Origin: Macrococcoides goetzii
Lineage (GTDB): Bacteria > Bacillota > Bacilli > Staphylococcales > Staphylococcaceae
Direction: 5' to 3'
Assembly: GCF_002742385.2 (NCBI RefSeq)
Contig: NZ_MJBI02000001.1
Location: forward strand, 62,001 to 126,000
DNA: 64,000 bases
How positions within the stretch are numbered: position 1 is the first letter of the stretch; every line of letters starts with the position of its first letter. A program made the position numbers and the translations under genes. The notes below the pieces were generated by a model. It was not told the DNA's origin, made no database searches, and saw only the letters and a list, made by a program, of their open reading frames with translations. This document shows positions 58,099 to 64,000 of the stretch, piece after piece.

Positions 58099-59298
58099 AT
58101 GAAGAAAATTATGGCAATTAATGCCGGTAGCTCGTCTTTAAAATTCCAATTATTCGAAATGCCATCAGAAAAAGTACTAACTAAAGGTTTAGTAGAAAGA
58201 ATAGGATTGAAAAATTCAGTATTTACAATTACGGTTGATGGTGAAAAACGCACAAGAACTATAGATATTAAAGATCATGAAGAAGCGGTTGATATGATGT
58301 TAGCACGCATGATTCATTACGATATTATTAAAAGTGTCGATGAATTAGATGGAACAGGACATCGTGTTGTTCAAGGTGGAGATTTATTCCCGACTTCAGC
58401 ATTAGTGAATCGTGACGTTGAAGAAAAAATCGCAAAGTTAATTGAACTTGCGCCATTACACAACGCAGCAAACTTAATGGGTATTCAGGCTTTCAGAAGA
58501 ATGTTACCAGATATTCCACACGTTGCAGTATTTGATACTTCATTCCACTCAACAATGCCTGAAACGGCATTTTTATATAGCTTGCCATACCAATATTATA
58601 AAGCACATAAAGTACGTAAATATGGTGCGCATGGTACAAGTCATAAATATGTAGCACAACGTGCAGCAGAAATGATGGATAGAAAACCTGAAGAAGGTTT
58701 AAAAATTATCTCTTGTCACATCGGTAACGGTGGATCAATTACAGCAGTAAAAGATGGTAAATCTGTAGATACTTCTATGGGCTTCACACCACTTGCTGGT
58801 ATTACGATGGGTACACGTACAGGAGATATTGACGTTGCTACAATTCCTTATTTAATGGAAAAATTGCATAAATCAGCTGAAGAATTATTAAATGTATATA
58901 ATAAAGAGTCTGGTGTATTAGGTATTACAGGTATTTCAAGCGATATGCGTGATATTGAAATCGCAGCTGAAAAAAATGAAGGACGCGCTCAACTTGCATT
59001 GGATATCTATGTAGATAGAATTCAAAAATATATCGGTCAATATGCAGCAGTTATGGGTGGTGTTGACGGTATCTTATTTACAGCTGGTGTAGGTGAGAAC
59101 TCTGATACGATCCGTGAAGCAGTATGTGAAAAATTAGAATTCTTAGGCGTTAAAGTAGACCCTGAGAAAAATAATGGCTTACGTGGTAAAGAAGCAATTA
59201 TCTCAACAGATGATTCTCGTGTAACAGTAATGGTTATTCCTACAGATGAAGAAGTAATGATCGCGCGTGACGTTATGGAATTCGGGGAGTTAGGTTAA
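58099..59298 (+). CDS. ackA: Acetate kinase
   Basis: 399-residue kinase interconverting acetyl phosphate and ADP with acetate and [18 protein letters not shown] is the N-terminal signature; [33 protein letters not shown] and [17 protein letters not shown] complete it. AGGAGG precedes the ATG. With AcsA it handles acetate overflow and reuse; a cre-like sequence lies downstream, not upstream, of this gene. Confidence 0.97.
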   Translation: MKKIMAINAGSSSLKFQLFEMPSEKVLTKGLVERIGLKNSVFTITVDGEKRTRTIDIKDHEEAVDMMLARMIHYDIIKSVDELDGTGHRVVQGGDLFPTSALVNRDVEEKIAKLIELAPLHNAANLMGIQAFRRMLPDIPHVAVFDTSFHSTMPETAFLYSLPYQYYKAHKVRKYGAHGTSHKYVAQRAAEMMDRKPEEGLKIISCHIGNGGSITAVKDGKSVDTSMGFTPLAGITMGTRTGDIDVATIPYLMEKLHKSAEELLNVYNKESGVLGITGISSDMRDIEIAAEKNEGRAQLALDIYVDRIQKYIGQYAAVMGGVDGILFTAGVGENSDTIREAVCEKLEFLGVKVDPEKNNGLRGKEAIISTDDSRVTVMVIPTDEEVMIARDVMEFGELG

Positions 59299-59311
59299 TA
59301 TATTTAAGATG

Positions 59312-59343
59312 CTACCTATTTGTATTGAATAGGTAGTTTTTTT
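59312..59343 (+). terminator. Terminator after ackA
   Basis: CTACCTATT and AATAGGTAG form a perfect 9-pair stem with a 7-base loop, followed by T7. Confidence 0.85.
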
Positions 59344-59431
59344 ATTGTGGAAGCGTTAGCTGTACCGAAAGCGGTAGTAAATACAAAATACAACCGTTTC
59401 CGAACATGCATTTATTATATACACCAACAAA
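59344..59431. other. Short region with cre-like and dyad sequences
   Basis: Between two terminators. TGGAAGCGTTAGCT (59348-59361) fits the loose cre pattern, and TACCG-AAAG-CGGTA (59363-59376) is a perfect dyad. No gene or promoter is visible, so their role is unclear. Confidence 0.35.
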
Positions 59432-59469
59432 AATAGAGCTAAAATGACGATGATCATTTTAGCTCTATT
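59432..59469 (-). terminator. Terminator of the usp/small-peptide transcript
   Basis: 16-base perfect inverted repeat (59432-59447 and 59454-59469), 15 bases after the small gene's stop. T-rich sequence follows on the minus strand. Confidence 0.85.
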
Positions 59470-59484
59470 ATTTTCGGAGGATTG

Positions 59485-59571
59485 TTATCTAGGTATCTTG
59501 TGATTTCTCTGTAAATCAACGAATGCACAATAGAAGCAAGTTGGAATTGCTAAAATAATTGCAATTTCCAT
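59485..59571 (-). CDS. 28-residue hydrophobic peptide gene downstream of usp
   Basis: A 28-codon frame starting at ATG 59571 and ending with TAA at 59485. GGAGGTG lies 6 bases before the ATG, an excellent ribosome-binding site. The peptide has a membrane-like first half (MEIAIILAIPTCFYCAFV) and a charged, basic tail ending NHKIPR. It begins 26 bases after the usp stop, and a strong terminator follows, so it is probably co-transcribed with usp. It resembles in plan the small membrane peptides of Gram-positives; no known family is recognised. Confidence 0.65.
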   Translation of the reverse strand: MEIAIILAIPTCFYCAFVDLQRNHKIPR

Positions 59572-59597
59572 TTTACACACCTCCGTATTGATTTATT

Positions 59598-60095
59598 TTA
59601 TTTGTTCTGATCCATAAATTCTTTCGTAGCTACTTCTGGTTCAAAATTATCCGGCATAGTTTCAGTTCTTACAACTAACACATCACATTCAGCATGACGT
59701 ACAATTGCTTCTGAAACTGATCCGATGATGAAACGTTCCACTGCATTTAATCCAGTTGAACCACACATGATAAGGTCAGCATTTAATTTCTGAGCAATTT
59801 TCTTAGGAATAATTGTTTTTGGAGATCCATACTCAATTAAAGTTTCAACGTTATTTACACCGCGAGACCCAGCAACTTTCTTGTACCCATCTAATAATGA
59901 TTCAGCAAATTGTGTTGCACGTTCAGAAATAGAACGGTCATATGCCTCAACACTTGCATAACTTCTAGTATCGATAACATTGATGATGTGAAGTGTTGCA
60001 TCGTTACGTTTAGCAACCTCGACTGCTTTATTAAATGCCCATTCAGCTTCGCTTGAACCATCTACTGCAATTAAGATGTTTTTATATACTAACAT
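59598..60095 (-). CDS. Universal stress protein (UspA family)
   Basis: 165-residue cytosolic protein. ILIAVDGSSEAEWAF begins the fold, and the ATP-binding motif G-2x-G-9x-G-(S/T) appears as GSTGLNAVERFIIGSVSE, so it is the nucleotide-binding type. A 20-residue acidic tail follows. GGAGGG precedes the ATG. Small peptide gene downstream in the same unit; ald diverges upstream. Confidence 0.93.
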   Translation of the reverse strand: MLVYKNILIAVDGSSEAEWAFNKAVEVAKRNDATLHIINVIDTRSYASVEAYDRSISERATQFAESLLDGYKKVAGSRGVNNVETLIEYGSPKTIIPKKIAQKLNADLIMCGSTGLNAVERFIIGSVSEAIVRHAECDVLVVRTETMPDNFEPEVATKEFMDQNK

Positions 60096-60228
60096 GACTA
60101 TCCCTCCATTTTTATATATTGCGAATCTTTTCTACACTTTAATTATACCACTAATTATTGACAATGTATGTGACACCGTCGTCAAATTTTTCTTTCTGAT
60201 GATTTAAATATAATTTAAAACAAAAGGG

Positions 60229-60276
60229 TTTGCGTTTTAGCATCAAAGTGCTAATATGGTGATGTAAGCGTTATTA
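60229..60276 (+). promoter_or_regulatory. Putative ald promoter with near-cre
   Basis: TTTGCG (60229-60234), 17 bases, TAATAT (60252-60257). The dyad TTAGCA/TGCTAA (60237-60254) spans spacer and -10. TGTAAGCGTTATTA (60263-60276) matches cre except one position and would cover the start of transcription. Confidence 0.5.
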
Positions 60277-60302
60277 TTTATAAATTAAGGGGATGAATTT
60301 TA

Positions 60303-61418
60303 ATGATTATCGGAATTCCAAAAGAGATTAAAAACAACGAGAACCGTGTAGGTTTAACACCAGCTGGGGTACATGCTTTAGTTGAAAATGGACATACTGT
60401 ACGCGTTGAAGCAGGTGCAGGTATGGGGTCTTATTTCACTGACGAGGATTATAAAGAAGCGGGTGCTGAAATCGTTTCTGTTGAGCAAGCATGGGATACT
60501 GACATGGTGATTAAAGTAAAAGAACCGTTATCAGCAGAGTTTGGATATTTTAAAGAAGGATTAATCTTATTCACTTATTTACATTTAGCACCTGAAGTGG
60601 AATTGACAAAAGCTTTATTAGAGAAAAAAGTGGTTGGTATTGCTTATGAAACAGTACAATTACCTACAGGTGGACTGCCATTATTATCTCCAATGAGTGA
60701 AGTTGCAGGACGTATGGCAACTCAAATTGGTGCACAATTTCTACAAAAAACAAATGGTGGTAAAGGAATTTTATTAGCAGGTGTTCCTGGTGTTGAAAAA
60801 GGTAAAGTGACTATTATTGGTGGTGGTCAAGCTGGAACTAACGCAGCGAAGATGGCTGTAGGTCTTGGAGCAGATGTTACCATCTTAGATTTATCTCCAG
60901 TTAGATTACAACAATTAGATGATCTGTTCGGTAGTCAGGTTCAAACGTTAATGTCTACACCTTTAAATATTGCAGAATCAGTTAAAAATAGTGATTTAGT
61001 TATCGGTGCTGTATTAATTCCTGGTGCTAAAGCGCCTAAGTTAGTAACGGAAGAAATGATTAAAACGATGAGTCCAGGTTCAGTAGTAATTGATATCGCT
61101 ATCGATCAAGGTGGTATATTTGAAACTTCAGATCGTATTACGACGCATGATGATCCAACATTCATTAAACATGATGTGGTGCATTACTCAGTAGCAAACA
61201 TGCCTGGAGCAGTACCTCGTACTTCAACAATGGCGTTATCGAACGCTACGATTCCTTATGCATTACAAATTGCAAATAAAGGCTATAAACAAGCAGCTTT
61301 AGATAATGAAGCGATCTTAAAAGGCTTCAATACTTTAGATGGTAATGTTACTTTCAAAGCTGTAGCTGATGATCAAGGTTTAGAATATGTTGATGCAAAA
61401 TCATTATTAGAAAAGTAA
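60303..61418 (+). CDS. ald: Alanine dehydrogenase
   Basis: 371-residue NAD enzyme converting L-alanine to pyruvate and ammonia. [20 protein letters not shown] (with the pyruvate-binding Arg15), the Rossmann motif [19 protein letters not shown] and [13 protein letters not shown] fit the family. TAAGGGGATG precedes the ATG. Likely sensitive to carbon supply through the upstream near-cre. Convergent with cutC. Confidence 0.95.
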   Translation: MIIGIPKEIKNNENRVGLTPAGVHALVENGHTVRVEAGAGMGSYFTDEDYKEAGAEIVSVEQAWDTDMVIKVKEPLSAEFGYFKEGLILFTYLHLAPEVELTKALLEKKVVGIAYETVQLPTGGLPLLSPMSEVAGRMATQIGAQFLQKTNGGKGILLAGVPGVEKGKVTIIGGGQAGTNAAKMAVGLGADVTILDLSPVRLQQLDDLFGSQVQTLMSTPLNIAESVKNSDLVIGAVLIPGAKAPKLVTEEMIKTMSPGSVVIDIAIDQGGIFETSDRITTHDDPTFIKHDVVHYSVANMPGAVPRTSTMALSNATIPYALQIANKGYKQAALDNEAILKGFNTLDGNVTFKAVADDQGLEYVDAKSLLEK

Positions 61419-61435
61419 TTAAATGTTGTATGTAA

Positions 61436-61463
61436 AAGAGGAGTGCGATTTCGCACTCCTCTT
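61436..61463. terminator. Bidirectional terminator between ald and cutC
   Basis: 13-pair perfect stem (61436-61448 and 61451-61463) with a minimal loop, followed by T-rich sequence on the plus strand and A/T on the other. Confidence 0.8.
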
Positions 61464-61468
61464 AATCT

Positions 61469-62101
61469 TTATACAATTTTTGTACCATGGACTTCCTGAA
61501 AAGGAATAAGTTCAAGTAAATCATTTAGGTTATCTTTATTTAATCCGCCACCAGGCATGATTTCTATATTTCCTTTAGAATGTCTTAATAATCGCCCTAA
61601 TTGATTAACATTATCAAGTATTGGTGTTGATTTGTCTTCGCTACCATGTGTTAATATACGCTTAAAATTCATATCGATTAAAGCATCCATTGCTTTTAGT
61701 TGCTGCCTTATTGGAATCTGATCAAAAGCCATATGCATCACACAAGGTATCTCCTGTGCTGTCTTTCTTAATTCATGCATCGTTAACGTATCCAGATCAT
61801 TATCTTTTGTTAAAGCACCAAAGACGAATGCATCAACGTTTAATGATTGTAATGTGATAATATCTTCTCGCATCACTTCTTTTTCAAATAAGTTATAGGT
61901 AAAATCACCACCACGTGGACGTATCATTACTGCTACTTCGATATTTAGTGGATGACAATATTCTATAGCAAGTTTTACAAGACCGAAACTTGGTGTTGTA
62001 CCACCAACAAACAGATTATCACAAAGTTCAATACGATTTGCACCATGATTTGCTGCATGGATGATTTCGTCAAATGTTTCTACTACCGCTTCTTTTATCA
62101 T
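61469..62101 (-). CDS. cutC: CutC-family protein
   Basis: 210-residue TIM-barrel protein: EAVVETFDEIIHAANHGANRIELCDN, MIRPRGGDFTY, VFGALTKDNDLD and ILTHGSEDKSTP are family signatures. CutC is often called a copper homeostasis protein, but the link to copper is weak and its true function is unsettled. Its start overlaps the stop of the M24 peptidase gene by 4 bases, so the two are co-expressed. Confidence 0.9.
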   Translation of the reverse strand: MIKEAVVETFDEIIHAANHGANRIELCDNLFVGGTTPSFGLVKLAIEYCHPLNIEVAVMIRPRGGDFTYNLFEKEVMREDIITLQSLNVDAFVFGALTKDNDLDTLTMHELRKTAQEIPCVMHMAFDQIPIRQQLKAMDALIDMNFKRILTHGSEDKSTPILDNVNQLGRLLRHSKGNIEIMPGGGLNKDNLNDLLELIPFQEVHGTKIV

Positions 62102-63168
62102 TTTTCATACCTTGTCAATACTTCATAACCTTCTTCAGTCACTAAAATATCATCTTCCACACGTACCCCGATTTCACCATGTAAATAAATACCCGGTTCA
62201 ATTGTAAAGCACATACCTGGTTTTAATGTATCATCATTAGCAGAAGAAATATCTGGAAATTCATGCACAGTTATACCTAAGCCATGCCCTAAACGATGTG
62301 GGAATGCTTCACCATATCCTTTTTCAGATATATAGTCACGTGCGAGTGCATCGATTTCACTAATTTTTACACCAGGTTTAACACCTTTAATTGCACGTTG
62401 ATTTGCTTCTGTAACAATCGCATGAATTTCCTGATGATATGCTGGCGGATTTCCAAAAGCAATCGTTCTTGTAATATCAGAGCAGTATCCATTATAGATA
62501 ACGCCTAAATCAAATAGTACATACTCATCATTTTTTAGCTTACGGTTACCTGGTGTCCCGTGAGGACTTGCTGCGTGGTCTCCGAAAAGTACAGTCGTAT
62601 TGAAACTCATACCGCTGATACCTTCAATTTTTAAAATTTCCGATTCTAAATATTGTGCTACTTCTTTTTCCGTAACACCTTCTTTTAAATGAGAAACACC
62701 GATTTGCAATGCTTTATCAGCATATTGTGCAGCACTTTTTAAGATTTCAATTTCATCTGCTGTTTTAATATTACGCATATCTTTGATGATCTGATCTAAT
62801 GCATTTAATTGTGTGGCTTTAAAAGTATTAAGTAAGGCTTTTTCACGCTTAACAGTAACATGTTCTTCTTCAATATATAGCACTTCGTTATCCGGGAATT
62901 TAGTATTTTGCTTTGCAACTTCAAATGCATCTTCAGTATCAGAGTAACCATATGCAGTAAGATTTGATGCTTTCTGCGCATCTTCGACTTCCATATTTGG
63001 TACAACGAGTAAAGCGTTGTCTTGAGTTACATATAAAGCAGTAAGTCGTTCATGTGGATCTGATAGGAATCCACTGAAGTAATTAATGTTATCTGGTGTC
63101 GTAATCCATGCATATTCAATGGATTGAGATTGCATCAATTGCTGTAAATTTTTTAATGTTTGTTTCAT
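62098..63168 (-). CDS. M24-family Xaa-Pro peptidase
   Basis: 356-residue metallopeptidase with a creatinase-like N-terminal domain (1-125) and a pita-bread catalytic domain. Metal ligands: Asp in LFDLGVIYNGYCSDITRT (two), His in HRLGHGLGITVHE, Glu in FTIEPGIY and GVRVEDDIL. It releases the residue before proline; aminopeptidase and dipeptidase (PepQ) types are not separable here. ATG at 63168 is preferred: AGGAG is 7 bases before it, too close to the ATG at 63174. Confidence 0.9.
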   Translation of the reverse strand: MKQTLKNLQQLMQSQSIEYAWITTPDNINYFSGFLSDPHERLTALYVTQDNALLVVPNMEVEDAQKASNLTAYGYSDTEDAFEVAKQNTKFPDNEVLYIEEEHVTVKREKALLNTFKATQLNALDQIIKDMRNIKTADEIEILKSAAQYADKALQIGVSHLKEGVTEKEVAQYLESEILKIEGISGMSFNTTVLFGDHAASPHGTPGNRKLKNDEYVLFDLGVIYNGYCSDITRTIAFGNPPAYHQEIHAIVTEANQRAIKGVKPGVKISEIDALARDYISEKGYGEAFPHRLGHGLGITVHEFPDISSANDDTLKPGMCFTIEPGIYLHGEIGVRVEDDILVTEEGYEVLTRYEK

Positions 63169-63307
63169 AATCATGCTCCTTTTATTTCTGAGTAACTCTA
63201 GTTTATGAAAGATAAGGACATTATTCAATCAATAGTGTTTTACAATCTTTTTAAAACATTCATGAATAATGTATAATGAACTTAATAAATAGGAAGAGGT
63301 GCTAAAT

Positions 63308-63991
63308 ATGAAAGTATATTTTCATGGACAATCTTGTATTTCTTTTGAAAGTAATGGAAAAAAGGTTTTAGTAGATCCTTTTATTACAGGCAATAAATTA
63401 TCAGATTTAGATGCTTCAACTGTTCAGGCGGATTATATTTTATTAACGCATGGCCATGGTGATCACATTGGTGATACTGTTGAGATTGCTAAAAGAACAA
63501 ATGCAACAGTCGTTGCAACACCAGAAATTGTTTCATATTTAGGTGGACATGGGATTGAGCATGCACATCCGATGAATATCGGTGGTAAATGGAAATTTGA
63601 TTTCGGTACTGTAAAGTATGTACAAGCCTTTCATAGTAATTCATTATATGATGACGAAGGAAATATTATATATTTTGGGATGCCTTGCGGACTTATCATT
63701 GAAGTAGAAGGTAAGACAATTTATCATGCAGGAGATACTGGCTTATTCTCAGATATGAAGCTTATCGCAGAACGTCATCCAGTTGATTTATGTTTTATAC
63801 CGATTGGTGATAACTTTACGATGGGGATTGATGATGCAGCATATGCAATCAACACATTTATTAATCCGAAATTGACTGTGCCGATTCATTACAATACATT
63901 CCCGTACATTGAAGTGGATCCTAATGAATTTAAATCACAAGTTAAAAGTCCGGTAGAAATTCTGGATGCAGGACAATCAGTAACACTTTAA
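63308..63991 (+). CDS. UPF0173 metal-dependent hydrolase (YtkL-like)
   Basis: 227-residue metallo-beta-lactamase-fold protein of the UPF0173 family. The zinc motif [10 protein letters not shown] is intact, with [11 protein letters not shown] and [14 protein letters not shown] downstream. Substrate unknown. ATG at 63308 uses AGAGGTG; the earlier in-frame GTG at 63299 is part of that site. The gene ends 9 bases before the window edge and diverges from the M24 peptidase gene. Confidence 0.92.
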   Translation: MKVYFHGQSCISFESNGKKVLVDPFITGNKLSDLDASTVQADYILLTHGHGDHIGDTVEIAKRTNATVVATPEIVSYLGGHGIEHAHPMNIGGKWKFDFGTVKYVQAFHSNSLYDDEGNIIYFGMPCGLIIEVEGKTIYHAGDTGLFSDMKLIAERHPVDLCFIPIGDNFTMGIDDAAYAINTFINPKLTVPIHYNTFPYIEVDPNEFKSQVKSPVEILDAGQSVTL

Positions 63992-64000
63992 GCATTAAAA

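Overview
The window is low-GC chromosomal DNA of a Gram-positive coccus in the Staphylococcaceae. Protein sequences resemble Staphylococcus aureus and Bacillus proteins (TcyA, Dat, SftA, EzrA, AcuABC), and the order murJ, pepV-dat, tcyABC, ytpPQR-sftA, murC, ytxGH, aroA, ccpA, acuC, acsA, fhs, tyrS, htrA, plsC, nagE, rpsD, ezrA, thiI, tpx, ackA, ald is that of the staphylococcal core chromosome as I remember it. A complete acuABC set and a hutH inside this block suggest Macrococcus or a close relative. The genus is an inference. I see no phage, insertion sequence, CRISPR array, rRNA or tRNA gene.

Layout. 1-9.4 kb: a frameshifted flavoprotein gene, lipid II flippase, pseudouridine synthase, a YtxH protein, dipeptidase PepV with D-amino acid transaminase, a kinase-like protein, tRNA methyltransferase TrmB and a MalY-type C-S lyase. 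9.4-24.8 kb: PepSY protein, M42 peptidase, cystine ABC transporter TcyABC, a PTS-type membrane protein, YtpPQR, the translocase SftA, MurC, YtxG/YtxH, the first aromatic-pathway enzyme and CcpA. 24.8-31 kb: acetate and C1 metabolism (acuABC divergent from acsA, then fhs). 31-38.8 kb: class A PBP, T-box-controlled tyrS, LemA/TPM pair, HtrA and a PlsC-like acyltransferase. 38.7-40 kb: an AT-rich island with three small genes. 40-46.7 kb: NagE, HutH, a dicarboxylate/glutamate symporter, OsmC and a secreted glycerophosphodiesterase. 46.7-53 kb: rpsD, free methionine-R-sulfoxide reductase, EzrA, a cysteine desulfurase-ThiI pair and a second glycerophosphodiesterase. 53-64 kb: TrmB-type regulator and TauE exporter, SppA, RDD protein, Tpx, YtxK, AckA, Usp with a hidden 28-codon gene, alanine dehydrogenase, CutC, an M24 peptidase and YtkL.

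Functional links. Carbon-overflow metabolism is the main theme: CcpA is encoded here, and cre-like operators are visible at acsA, fhs, hutH, possibly ald, and in the gltT-osmC gap. Acetate enters and leaves through AckA and AcsA, with AcuA/AcuC expected to control AcsA by lysine acetylation. Cell-wall and division genes (murJ, dat, murC, PBP, sftA, ezrA) and thiol/sulfur genes (tcyABC, malY-like, cysteine desulfurase-thiI, tpx, osmC, fRMsr) are scattered through it.

The least explained items are a 28-residue hydrophobic peptide gene after usp, a promoter-plus-hairpin unit that may be a small RNA, convergent gene ends written inside perfect terminator palindromes, a palindrome at a divergent regulator/exporter pair, and a frameshift at the left edge.
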